NCBI GenBank assembly: GCA_021155905.1
Contig: JAJNBG010000034.1
Location: forward strand, 1-64,000
Source: Bacteroidota bacterium
GTDB taxonomy: Bacteria; Bacteroidota; Bacteroidia; B-17B0; Aurantibacillaceae
Length of the DNA: 64,000 nucleotides
Reading direction: 5' to 3'
Made by a program: the position numbers and the translations under genes. The notes under the pieces were generated by a model that had not been told where the DNA came from, ran no database searches, and worked only from the letters and a program-made list of their open reading frames with translations. Below, one piece after another: positions 30,992-40,477 of the stretch. The first letter of the stretch is position 1. Every line of letters begins with the position of its first letter.

Positions 30992-32167
30992 TTAATCTCT
31001 TAATAATTCGCGGGCGATAACCACTTTTTGAATTTCGCTGGTTCCTTCGCCTATCGTACATAATTTACTGTCGCGGTAGTATTTTTCTGCCGGGAAATCT
31101 TTTGTGAATCCATAACCTCCAAAGATCTGAACAGCTTCGTTCGCATTTCGTACGCATACTTCAGATGCATAGTATTTAGCAAAAGCACCTTCCTTGGTCA
31201 TTTTTTGGTGACGGTTCTTAAGGTCTGCTGCTTTGAACGTTAACAATTCAGCTGCTTCCAGTTCAGTAGCCATATCAGCCAGTTTGAAAGCGATACCCTG
31301 GAAGTGAGAAATTGGTTTCCCGAATTGCTCGCGCTCTTTAGAATATTTTAAAGCACATTCATAAGCGCCACGTGCAATACCACAGCTTAATGCTGCAATA
31401 GAAATACGTCCGCCATCCAATACTTTCATGGCCTGTACAAATCCTTGTCCTTCTTCACCCATCATCTGGTCCTTGTGAACTCTGCAGTTTTCAAAAATCA
31501 ACTCAGCAGTTTCGCTGGCACGCATTCCCAGTTTATTTTCTTTTTTACCGGATTTAAACCCTGGTGTTCCTTTTTCAATAATGAAGGCACTCATTCCTTT
31601 GCTGTCGTTTTTGTTACCTGTACGCGCAATAACTACTGCTACGTTACCTGTAATGGCATGCGTGATGAAGTTTTTAGAACCATTCAGTACATAATAATCT
31701 CCGTCTTTTACGGCCGTTGTAGCCATTCCGCCTGCGTCTGACCCTGTTCCTGTTTCTGTTAATCCCCAGGCACCGATCCATTCAGCAGTTGCTAACTTTG
31801 GTAAATATTTTGCTTTTTGAGCTTCGTTACCGAAAGCTAAAATATGCCCTGTACATAATGAATTGTGTGCAGCCATAGATAAACCAATAGATCCACAAAT
31901 CTTTGATAATTCAATAATGGCAGTTACATACTCAGAATAAGATAAACCGGATCCACCGTACTCTTCAGGAACCAATACGCCCATTAACCCTAATTCGCCT
32001 AATTTCTTAAATACTTCCACAGGAAAGGTTTGTGCCTCGTCCCATTCCATCATTTTAGGATAGATATTCTCTTTGCCAAATTTGCGGATCATATCGGCAA
32101 TGGCATTCTGGTTTTCGTTTAATTGGAAATTCATTCCAACATTTGGTTCTAATACTGCGCTAGACAT
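30992..32167 (-). CDS. Acyl-CoA dehydrogenase
   Basis: WGLTETGTGSDAGGMATTA; QIFGGYGFTKDFPAEKYYRDSKLCTIGEGTSEIQKVVIAR. Confidence 0.95.
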   Translation of the reverse strand: MSSAVLEPNVGMNFQLNENQNAIADMIRKFGKENIYPKMMEWDEAQTFPVEVFKKLGELGLMGVLVPEEYGGSGLSYSEYVTAIIELSKICGSIGLSMAAHNSLCTGHILAFGNEAQKAKYLPKLATAEWIGAWGLTETGTGSDAGGMATTAVKDGDYYVLNGSKNFITHAITGNVAVVIARTGNKNDSKGMSAFIIEKGTPGFKSGKKENKLGMRASETAELIFENCRVHKDQMMGEEGQGFVQAMKVLDGGRISIAALSCGIARGAYECALKYSKEREQFGKPISHFQGIAFKLADMATELEAAELLTFKAADLKNRHQKMTKEGAFAKYYASEVCVRNANEAVQIFGGYGFTKDFPAEKYYRDSKLCTIGEGTSEIQKVVIARELLRD

Positions 32168-32676
32168 GTGATATTGTTTGAGTGTATATTAAGTTTTTGT
32201 TTTCCGTTTAAAAATTCCAGTTCAACCACAAAGCAAAAGCCACTGACATTCGCTCCCTGGTCTTTTACCAACCTTGCTGCCGCTTCCGCTGTTCCGCCTG
32301 TTGCCAGTAAATCATCATGGATCAATACATTCCACCCTTTTTTAAGGCTATCGATGTGCATTTCCACAACGGCTGAACCGTATTCCAAAGCGTATTCGCA
32401 TTTGATGGTTTTGTAGGGCAATTTACCTGCTTTCCTGATTAAAACAAAGGGAATGTTCAATTTATTTGCCAATAAAAAGCCGAATAAGAATCCGCGGCTT
32501 TCAACTCCCACAATGGCGTCCGGTTTTACAGGTATCTGATCAATAAATCCGTTTACAATGTCATTACAAAGGGCTTGATTTTCTAAAATAGGGGTAATGT
32601 CCTTGAACATAATTCCCGGCTTTGGAAAATCAGGAACGTCCCTGATGATTGCTTTGATACTGGATTCTAGTGACAT
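32149..32676 (-). CDS. apt: Adenine phosphoribosyltransferase
   Basis: DVPDFPKPGIMFKDITPIL; VGVESRGFLFG; VLIHDDLLATGGTAEAA. Confidence 0.95.
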   Translation of the reverse strand: MSLESSIKAIIRDVPDFPKPGIMFKDITPILENQALCNDIVNGFIDQIPVKPDAIVGVESRGFLFGFLLANKLNIPFVLIRKAGKLPYKTIKCEYALEYGSAVVEMHIDSLKKGWNVLIHDDLLATGGTAEAAARLVKDQGANVSGFCFVVELEFLNGKQKLNIHSNNITCLAQY

Positions 32677-32804
32677 AAATTCTTAGGATTACAAACTTAA
32701 TGAAATTTTAATAAAAAGCATATTATTCGTCTAAATATGGTTTGCTTTTTGGCTTTTCAGCAAAAAACCGTTTCGATTTCCCTAATTATTTTAAAAATTA
32801 GAAC

Positions 32805-33247
32805 GATACTTTTAAAAAAGTATCCAAAATTTTCTTTATCATACTTTTTTCCTTGATGAAAAAAGTATGCAAAAAAATCAAGAACGAACGCCAACTCCAA
32901 TCTTTTTCAGGACGCACAGCGAAAGGACTCCCGAAAAAATTGTAGTTCACACCGTTCGTTCACGTCCGCGCGCCATTTGCGGTCATGGCTTTGTCATGCT
33001 ATTGTGAGATATAGATGTGCTAAAAAACTCCGACAGGATAGCGCTAGCACCTCACTCATACGTTGGTAATAGTGCGGCTGGTTTTGGCGAAAGAGTGCGA
33101 ACCGCCATTTTTTCACTCCGTTTCCTGGGCTGCCATGCGCGCAAAAAATGGCGGTTGGTCTTTCGCCTTGATTTTTTGGTTCTTTTTCATCAAGGAAAAA
33201 GAACAATAAAAAATGCTTTTGGATACTTTTTGGCTGTAAAAAGTATC
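32805..33247. repeat. Structured palindromic repeat element, copy A
   Basis: Starts GATACTTTTAAAAAAGTATCC and ends GGATACTTTTTGGCTGTAAAAAGTATC; contains stems 32840-32869, 32882-32890/32953-32961, 33086-33094/33159-33167, 33100-33113/33143-33156 and 33179-33204; core 33013-33088 shared with copies B and C. Confidence 0.85.
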
Positions 33248-33270
33248 GTAAAAACTGGCTGAAGAATTAC

Positions 33271-33306
33271 AAAAAAGTCCCATACAGAAATGTATGGGAC
33301 TTTTTT
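33271..33306 (-). terminator. Rho-independent terminator of the phosphohexomutase gene
   Basis: AAAAAAGTCCCATACA-gaaa-TGTATGGGACTTTTTT. Confidence 0.85.
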
Positions 33307-33330
33307 GTAAAATATTAAATAAAAAAAATC

Positions 33331-34737
33331 TTAATTCAATAAAACTTTCTTCACATCCGCAAGGATGTCAAAAGCCTGTTCCTTCGTAGCAGCTTCAGCA
33401 TAAGTCCGTAAAACGGGCTCTGTGCCCGAAGCGCGGATCATCGTCCATGTATTATCATCGATGAAAAATTTAAAGCCATCCAGGTCATCCAGGCGCTGCA
33501 CTTTGTATTTGCCGAATTCTTTGTAAACACCGTTCTTGCAATTCGACACGATTTTATTCTTCAAATCTTCAGTGATCGCCAAATCATTTCTCTCGAAAGA
33601 AAAAGGCCCGGTGATCGCGTATACTTCCTCAATTAATTCAGTCAGTTTTTTTCCTGTTTTTGCCATGAACTCCCAAAGCACTAATCCCATCCAGATACCA
33701 TCGCGCTCTGGGATATGTCCTTTAATAGCGATACCACCGCTTTCTTCACCACCCACCAATACATCTTCAGTGATCATGATGTTACAAATGTATTTGAAAC
33801 CAATCTTCACCACATCCAAAGGAAGGTTGTAGTGGTCGCACATGTTTTTAATTTTAACCGTGGAACTGAAGGCAGTACACACTTTCCCGTCCATACCTTT
33901 GTATTTCTTCAGGTAATGAATCAGTAGTAAAATGATGTGGTGTGAATCCACGAAGTTTCCTTTATGGTCATATAATCCGATACGATCGGCATCCCCGTCA
34001 GTTACCAAGCCACAATCAATGTTGCCGCTCGTTTTAATCAGGTTAGAGAATTCCGTTAAATTTTTGTGAATAGGTTCAGGGGCCTGGCCTTTAAAGCCAG
34101 GGTTGTGATCATTGTGTAAATGAACAATTTCCGGGAACAAGCGGTACATCACACGCTGTCCGGCACCATACATACTATCGTAGGCAAATTTAAGTCCTGA
34201 GTTTTTAATAGCTGCCAGGTCAAAATTCGCTTCCACATGTTTCACATACATGTCCTCTAAAGGCGTAATTTCCAATAAGCCTTTTTCTTCGGCCGATTTT
34301 AAATCGATGGAATCCAGTTTCGCTGAACTTTTCTCCGGAATCATATCTTCAATTTCCTGAACTTTTTCAGGCCCTAACGGACCGCCATAATAACCTTTTA
34401 ATTTAAAGCCATTATATGACGGGGGATTATGAGACGCTGTAATGATAATACCTAAACTGGCTTTATGCCTCACGGTTCCTAAAGAGATCATAGGTGTGCT
34501 TACGAAATCCTTTGCCAGGAAGACTTTGATATCATTAGCAACTAATATTTTCGTTACGGTGTGAGCAAATAACTCACCGGCGAAACGGCAATCATGCCCA
34601 ACAACCACAGATGGTTTATCAAAATTTTTCTTTAACCATATAGCTGTTGCTTCTGTTACACGGGCAACGTTCTCCACTGTAAATTCTTCCGCGATGATAG
34701 CTCTCCAGCCATCCGTTCCAAATTTTATTTTTGTCAT
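33331..34737 (-). CDS. Phosphoglucomutase/phosphomannomutase family protein
   Basis: KFGTDGWRAIIAEEFT; GIIITASHNPPSYNGFKLK; DGDADRIGLYD; RASGTEPVLRTYAEA. Confidence 0.95.
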   Translation of the reverse strand: MTKIKFGTDGWRAIIAEEFTVENVARVTEATAIWLKKNFDKPSVVVGHDCRFAGELFAHTVTKILVANDIKVFLAKDFVSTPMISLGTVRHKASLGIIITASHNPPSYNGFKLKGYYGGPLGPEKVQEIEDMIPEKSSAKLDSIDLKSAEEKGLLEITPLEDMYVKHVEANFDLAAIKNSGLKFAYDSMYGAGQRVMYRLFPEIVHLHNDHNPGFKGQAPEPIHKNLTEFSNLIKTSGNIDCGLVTDGDADRIGLYDHKGNFVDSHHIILLLIHYLKKYKGMDGKVCTAFSSTVKIKNMCDHYNLPLDVVKIGFKYICNIMITEDVLVGGEESGGIAIKGHIPERDGIWMGLVLWEFMAKTGKKLTELIEEVYAITGPFSFERNDLAITEDLKNKIVSNCKNGVYKEFGKYKVQRLDDLDGFKFFIDDNTWTMIRASGTEPVLRTYAEAATKEQAFDILADVKKVLLN

Positions 34738-34801
34738 AACTTCTGAAATATAAATAGGGTTTAAATATATCTAATAAATAATGCCTGAGCAAAGATTTAA
34801 C

Positions 34802-35296
34802 TTATTCCATCAGGGCTTTTAAATGCTCAACTGTCGATTCATCATCCCATTCAATATAACCCACATTATTATATACGATTTCACCTTTTGTATTCAATAA
34901 ATAAGTAACCGGAATCGAATTGATCCCAATAGTTCCAAAGGGAGCATTGAGTGTTAGAAAAGTAAAAGGATATTGTTTTTGTTGTTTGAAATTCAGCAAG
35001 CGTTCAACGCCTTCATCCGTAATGGCAAGAATTTCAATACCTGCCAGTTTCTGGTCTTTAATTTTGTTCAATATCTCTAATTCTTCCCTGCAGGGAGGAC
35101 ACCAGGACGCATAAAAACTGACGATCACTTTTTTGCCTTTCAGTGACCCGATATCAAATTTAGCAGATTGCTCGTCAACGACATCCAATTGCGTAATTTG
35201 TAAAACAGGTGCCACATTGTATTTATTATAGAAATAAAGTCCAACAACTCCAAGAACGGCGATGATGAGGATGATATAGGTAGTTTTTTTGCTCAT
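34802..35296 (-). CDS. TlpA family thioredoxin-like protein
   Basis: VSFYASWCPPCREELEIL; N-terminal membrane anchor. Confidence 0.92.
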   Translation of the reverse strand: MSKKTTYIILIIAVLGVVGLYFYNKYNVAPVLQITQLDVVDEQSAKFDIGSLKGKKVIVSFYASWCPPCREELEILNKIKDQKLAGIEILAITDEGVERLLNFKQQKQYPFTFLTLNAPFGTIGINSIPVTYLLNTKGEIVYNNVGYIEWDDESTVEHLKALME

Positions 35297-35374
35297 GTTA
35301 TTAAAAGGAAGATGTTGTTAAAAATTTATTCCACGGCAAACTTAAGGTAAATAATAGAATAGTTTTACTCTTTT

Positions 35375-36109
35375 ATGATAAAATTACTTGGAAGAATCTT
35401 TAGAATCCTTTGGAAAATATGCCTTGCATTTTTCATCTTATCTGTTATTTCCGTGATCATTTTCCGATGGGTGCCGGTTCCGCTTACACCTTTAATGATC
35501 ATCCGAAACGTTGAACAAATGGGGGATGGAAAAGGTGTGGTAATGGAGCATGACTGGGTGCCTTTAGAAGAAATTTCACCGAAATTACAGCTGGCCGTGG
35601 TTTGCAGTGAAGATCAGAATTACCTAAAACATTTTGGCTTTGATTTGGGCGCCATTAAAAAAGCGATGAAGGAAAACGAAGAAGGAAAACGTTTCAGGGG
35701 TGGGTCAACGATTACTCAACAAACAGCGAAGAATGTTTTTTTATGGCAGGGTAGGAGTTACCTGAGAAAAGGATTTGAAGCCTGGTTTACCTTATTAATT
35801 GAAGTGTTCTGGAGCAAAGAGCGCATCATGGAAGTGTATTTAAACAGCATTGAAATGGGCCCGGGTGTATACGGAGCGGAAGCTGCCTCGCAACATTGGT
35901 TTCATAAGCCTGCAAAAAAATTAACGAAAGACGAAGCGGCAGCCATCGCGGCAATCTTACCAAACCCTATTCGTTTAAAAGCGAATCCCGCCAGCAGCTA
36001 CGTGAGTAACCGCAAAGCCTGGATCAAACAACAGATGAATTTCTGGGGTAATAAACTGGATTACGACAAGTACAAGGATGATGATGAACCATCCCGTAAA
36101 AAGAAATAG
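35375..36109 (+). CDS. mtgA: Monofunctional biosynthetic peptidoglycan transglycosylase
   Basis: VCSEDQNYLKHFGFD; RGGSTITQQTAKNVFLWQGRSYLRKGFEAWFTLLIE. Confidence 0.93.
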   Translation: MIKLLGRIFRILWKICLAFFILSVISVIIFRWVPVPLTPLMIIRNVEQMGDGKGVVMEHDWVPLEEISPKLQLAVVCSEDQNYLKHFGFDLGAIKKAMKENEEGKRFRGGSTITQQTAKNVFLWQGRSYLRKGFEAWFTLLIEVFWSKERIMEVYLNSIEMGPGVYGAEAASQHWFHKPAKKLTKDEAAAIAAILPNPIRLKANPASSYVSNRKAWIKQQMNFWGNKLDYDKYKDDDEPSRKKK

Positions 36110-36316
36110 GGCTTTCTCTTTTCATTATTTTTCTTTGGATTTCTGCAAACCACCTGGACTTTTATGTAAGTAGTTTGCTTCCTCCGTTTTAAAAATCTTT
36201 TGATTTTTGATAGAAATCTATGGAAAGATGTAACGATCATCGTTTTAAATATGCGGTACTTTATCCACTCAATTAAAAACCAAAAACATTTAAAAAAATT
36301 AAGCCAAAATCTAAGT

Positions 36317-36994
36317 ATGGAAACAACAAATTCAACGACTACTGCCAACGAAACTTTACAGGAAAGCACAAGAATGATTAACCAATGGGCCAATGAAGTA
36401 ACTGCTTCTATGACCGACCTTTATAAAAAGCAATTAAACCTTGTTACCGGATTCTACAGTAATTTATTTAGTTCATTATATGGTGAAAACAATGGCAATG
36501 CCTGGAACCCGATGAAAACCTATACCGACCTGTTTTTCATGAACCCAATGAAATCACGTTTGACACCATTTGGAAATTTTGGCACAAGCGCTAATCCATT
36601 CGAGAAAACCATCCAGCAAATCACTGAGTATAACCAAAATTTATTTAATAGTTTCACGAAGAAAGTGGATAATGGAAACATTGACTGGACAACTATTAAC
36701 GAGAAATACCAGCAAACGATTGAGAAAGAATTTGAAGCTTCTCAGAAAATGGTAAAGACCTTAATTGAGTCATACAACAAACGCATGGAAAATACCATGG
36801 AGATCAATAGAGATTTACAGAAAGAATTTAACAACCAGTTAAACGAGTTGTTTAACCTGAATAAACAATTATGGGCTGACACCACCAAAGCTGCCAAAGA
36901 ACAAACTGAAGAGACAACCGAAAAATTTTCCAAAAACGGAAACTCTCACGAGCCTGAAGTGAAGAAAAACCAAAAGGTAACTGTCCATAATTAA
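36317..36994 (+). CDS. Phasin-like / PHA-granule-associated coiled-coil protein (by gene context)
   Basis: Helix-rich, Gln/Asn/Glu-rich ORF directly upstream of phaC; start taken at METTNST. Confidence 0.5.
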   Translation: METTNSTTTANETLQESTRMINQWANEVTASMTDLYKKQLNLVTGFYSNLFSSLYGENNGNAWNPMKTYTDLFFMNPMKSRLTPFGNFGTSANPFEKTIQQITEYNQNLFNSFTKKVDNGNIDWTTINEKYQQTIEKEFEASQKMVKTLIESYNKRMENTMEINRDLQKEFNNQLNELFNLNKQLWADTTKAAKEQTEETTEKFSKNGNSHEPEVKKNQKVTVHN

Positions 36995-37014
36995 TTATTG
37001 AATCTATCATCAGA

Positions 37015-37036
37015 GCCCGGGCTAAAACCCGGGCTT
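37015..37036 (+). terminator. Hairpin between the phasin-like gene and phaC
   Basis: AGCCCGGG…CCCGGGCT followed by TTGTT. Confidence 0.65.
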
Positions 37037-37053
37037 TGTTATGAAATAAAGTT

Positions 37054-38814
37054 TTGTATATGCAGGAAAACGGAGAATTTACTTATGCAGATTTAATGGG
37101 TGGCTTAAATAAAGCCGGCCAGAAACTCATTGGAAATTATTTTAAAAACTTTACCGGCTACAGGCATGATAGCCGCTCCATTGTAATTACCTATCTGAAT
37201 TTCTGGTCCAAGATTGCTATCAATCCTCATGAAATATACAAGATCAATACTTATTGGTTAGACTATCTACAGAGCCAGCAAAAAATATGGAACAGTATTT
37301 TTCTGAAACCGGAAGAAGAAAATTCCTTCAGCGTACATCCTAAAAAGAATGACAAACGTTTTGTCGCTGAAGAATGGAACATTCCTTATTTTGATTTTAT
37401 CAGACAAAATTATTTACTGACGGAGCGACTGGCGGAGCGCATCATTGCTGAAATTGAAATTGGTGATAAGGCCCGGAAAAAAATGGAGTTTTATAACCAG
37501 CATTTCATGGATCTGTTTTCACCCGCCAATTTTCTGGCCACTAATCCTGAAGCTTTGAAACTGGCCGTGGAGACCAAAGGTAAGAGCCTTGTGAATGGTT
37601 TTCAGAACCTGGTTAAGGATATTGAAAAAGGGCAGATTACCCAAACCGATGAATCGGCTTTTGAAGTGGGGAAGAACCTTGCTGTGACCAAAGGCGCGGT
37701 GATCTATGAAAACAAGCTCATGCAGTTAATTCAGTATTCACCTGCCACTAAAGAGGTTCACGAAATTCCCATCCTGATGATTCCACCATGGATCAATAAA
37801 TTTTATATACTCGATCTGCAGGCAGAAAATTCTTTCGTGAAGTTTATGGTGGAGAAAGGGATCACGGTTTATGTCATTTCCTGGAGAAATCCTTGTCCCG
37901 GTACCGTCCAACTCAGCTTTGATGATTACGTACAGGAGGGAGCAATGAAAGCAATTCAAATTGCGAAGGACGTTTCCGGTGTGAAAAAAATAAATACTTT
38001 AGGTTATTGTCTGGGAGGTACTTTACTGGGAGTGGCTTCCGCCATCCTTTCCAAAGATGAAAAAAATAATCCCATTAATTCAGCGACTTTTTTAGCAGCG
38101 ATGATCGATTTTATTGATGTGGGCCCGATGGGAAATGTAATTGATGAAGCCCTTGTCAGAAAACTGGATAGGGGAGAACTCCTGCATGATGGCGTTCTAC
38201 ACGGACACGATATGGAACATGCCTTCAACCTGATCCGCTCACATGACCTGATCTGGAATTATGCGGTGAACAGTTATTTAAAAGGACTGAAGCCTTCGGC
38301 TTTTGATGTGTTGTACTGGACGAATGACAATACCAACCTCCCGGCAGAGATGTATAAATATTACATTCGCCATATCATTCTGGAGAACGGCCTTAGCCGG
38401 AAAAATGCACTCACTATTTGTGGCAAGCAGCTGGACATTGGCAAGATTGAATTTCCTGTTTTTGTCATCGGTTTCACGGAAGATTATATTTCACCGGCCA
38501 AAACGGTTTTCATTACCACCCGTATGGTCAGTGGACCGGTAGAATTTATCCTTGGTGGTTCCGGGCATGTGATGGGCGCCATTAATCCTCCTTCCAAAAA
38601 GAAGTATGGTTATTATTTAAACGGTAAGCTCGAAGGAAATTTCGATCACTGGAAAGAAACCGCTCAGTTTTTTGAAGGCAGTTGGTGGAATGCCTACAGC
38701 GAACGTTTGATCGCCTATTCAGGCAATAAAGTTCCTGCTAAAAAAGAATTAGGGAATAAAAAGTTTCCTGTTATTGAAGAAGCCCCAGGGGCTTATGTGA
38801 AGGAAAGTTGTTAG
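37054..38814 (+). CDS. phaC: Polyhydroxyalkanoate synthase
   Basis: GYCLGG lipase-like box with Cys nucleophile; FTEDYISPAKT; GGSGHVMGAINPP; LNYAVNSYLKG-like WNYAVNSYLKGLKPSAFDVLYWTNDNTNLP. Confidence 0.92.
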   Translation: MYMQENGEFTYADLMGGLNKAGQKLIGNYFKNFTGYRHDSRSIVITYLNFWSKIAINPHEIYKINTYWLDYLQSQQKIWNSIFLKPEEENSFSVHPKKNDKRFVAEEWNIPYFDFIRQNYLLTERLAERIIAEIEIGDKARKKMEFYNQHFMDLFSPANFLATNPEALKLAVETKGKSLVNGFQNLVKDIEKGQITQTDESAFEVGKNLAVTKGAVIYENKLMQLIQYSPATKEVHEIPILMIPPWINKFYILDLQAENSFVKFMVEKGITVYVISWRNPCPGTVQLSFDDYVQEGAMKAIQIAKDVSGVKKINTLGYCLGGTLLGVASAILSKDEKNNPINSATFLAAMIDFIDVGPMGNVIDEALVRKLDRGELLHDGVLHGHDMEHAFNLIRSHDLIWNYAVNSYLKGLKPSAFDVLYWTNDNTNLPAEMYKYYIRHIILENGLSRKNALTICGKQLDIGKIEFPVFVIGFTEDYISPAKTVFITTRMVSGPVEFILGGSGHVMGAINPPSKKKYGYYLNGKLEGNFDHWKETAQFFEGSWWNAYSERLIAYSGNKVPAKKELGNKKFPVIEEAPGAYVKESC

Positions 38815-38820
38815 TTCCTT

Positions 38821-39642
38821 GATACTTTTGAAAAAGTATCCAAAACCTACTTCTCTTTTCTTTTTGCTTGAACAAAAAGAAACAAAAATTCAAGTCAAAA
38901 CGATGCCCCGCGCTCTTTCCTTTTTTAAGATTCGCAACCAAAAGAGTACTAAAGCTCTTTTGGGCTCATCTAAAAAAAGGAAATTCACAGCTCATCCGCC
39001 TCCGCGTTTTGACAGGCCTTCGCGCTTTCCATTCGGAATTTTATGAGAGAGATGTGCTAAAAAATACCGGAGATTTGTAATATGTCAATATCTTACAATA
39101 GAATTAAAAGTTCTGACTACAAATGTCGTGGATTTAACTAATCTTCTACTGATACTTTTGAAAAAGTATCCATCACGCCAAGGCGTGTTTACTTCTCTTT
39201 TTCTTTTTGCTTGAACAAAAAGAAACAAAAAATCAATCCGCCAGCTGGCGGAAGCCTCCATTTTTTGCGCGCAAAGCGGCCCAGGAAACGGAGTGACAAA
39301 CCTGCACACTTGCCGGCTCCTCGCTAAAAAAGTTCACCGAACTTTTTCTTAACGCTCAGCCCCACACCGAATTGCCGAAACCAGCCGCACTATTACCAAC
39401 ATATAAGTGGGATGCTAGCGCTTTGAAGTCGGAGTTTTATAGCACATCTATATCTCACGAGAGTATGATAGACATCGGTCTATGTTTAAATGGCCTATTA
39501 AAATTTAGCGCAAAAATCAAGAGGCATCAAAAGTGTAAGCATGTGCGGAGATGGTTTGGGCTGTTCGCGAAGCGCTTTCAAAGCATCAGCTTGATGCCGC
39601 GCAGATTTTAGCTAAATTTTAATAAGCCTTGATTTTTTTGTT
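38821..39642. repeat. Structured palindromic repeat element, composite copy B (B1 38821-~39150, B2 39151-39642)
   Basis: Two GATACTTTTGAAAAAGTATC hairpins (38821-38840, 39151-39170); stems 38857-38882, 39200-39225, 38894-38902/39005-39013; inverted core 39374-39449. Confidence 0.8.
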
Positions 39643-40373
39643 AACTTAATAGCGCGCGAAGAGTTCACCAATAAACCAATGTCATGATTAATCATCCCGT
39701 ATTTAACTACTTCGGATAAAGAACCGCCCTGGGTGCCAACACCGGGCACGAGTAAAAAATGGTTAGGAACAATTTTACGGACATCTGCCAGCATCGCTGC
39801 TTTTGTAGCACCTACCACGTACATCATGTTTTCAGGAGTTCCCCAGGTGGCGGAAGTTTTTAAAACCTGTTCGTACCAAAGGCCGTCCTTGGCATCGGTC
39901 ATTTGAAAATCTTTGGAACCTTCGTTAGAGGTTAAGGCTAACACGATGGCCCACTTGCCATTAAATTCTAAAAACGGTTTTACGGAGTCACTGCCCATGT
40001 AAGGTGCAATGGTAATGGCATCTGCATGCAGGCGTTTGAAAAATGCTTTGGCATACATAGCCGATGTATTTCCGATGTCACCACGCTTGGCATCTGCAAT
40101 TAAAAAATGGTGTGGGTAATTCTGACGGATGTATTTAATGGTACGTTCAAGGCTGGTATAACCGCTTACGCCATAGGCTTCGTAAAAAGCAGTGTTCGGT
40201 TTAAAGGACACGCAGTATTCAGCCGTGGCATCAATGATCTGGCGGTTGAATTCAAAAATCGGATCATCTTCTTCCAATAAATGCTTTGGTAGCTTTTCCA
40301 CATCCGGATCCAATCCAACACATAAAAATGTTTTCTTGGCTCTGATCTCTTTGATTATTTCTGCTCGTGTCAT
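39612..40373 (-). CDS. pyrF: Orotidine 5'-phosphate decarboxylase with an altered C-terminus
   Basis: [44 protein letters not shown]; ends [17 protein letters not shown], the tail overlapping repeat sequence. Confidence 0.92.
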   Translation of the reverse strand: MTRAEIIKEIRAKKTFLCVGLDPDVEKLPKHLLEEDDPIFEFNRQIIDATAEYCVSFKPNTAFYEAYGVSGYTSLERTIKYIRQNYPHHFLIADAKRGDIGNTSAMYAKAFFKRLHADAITIAPYMGSDSVKPFLEFNGKWAIVLALTSNEGSKDFQMTDAKDGLWYEQVLKTSATWGTPENMMYVVGATKAAMLADVRKIVPNHFLLVPGVGTQGGSLSEVVKYGMINHDIGLLVNSSRAIKLTKKSRLIKI

Positions 40374-40477
40374 AGTTTTATTTTTAAAGTGGATTAAAGA
40401 TGAATGATACAGGATTAAAGATTATTTTTCGGATGTTCTATCTTTAATCTTTAATCTTTCATCTTTAATCAGTTCTC

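Noticed and set aside
30992-32676. Overlap of apt and the acyl-CoA dehydrogenase gene (32149-32167) as a gene fusion or frameshift
   Set aside because: A 19-bp overlap with both products complete by motif; typical of translationally coupled genes
33017-33262. 81-aa ORF in repeat copy A, and similar ORFs at 32994-33206, 55934-56263 and 39372-39611
   Set aside because: All lie inside the structured repeat elements; the shared peptide reflects shared repeat DNA, and copy C has stops in the equivalent frame
38819-39080. 70-75 aa overlapping ORFs after phaC
   Set aside because: Two frames open over the same hairpin-rich repeat; no coding signature
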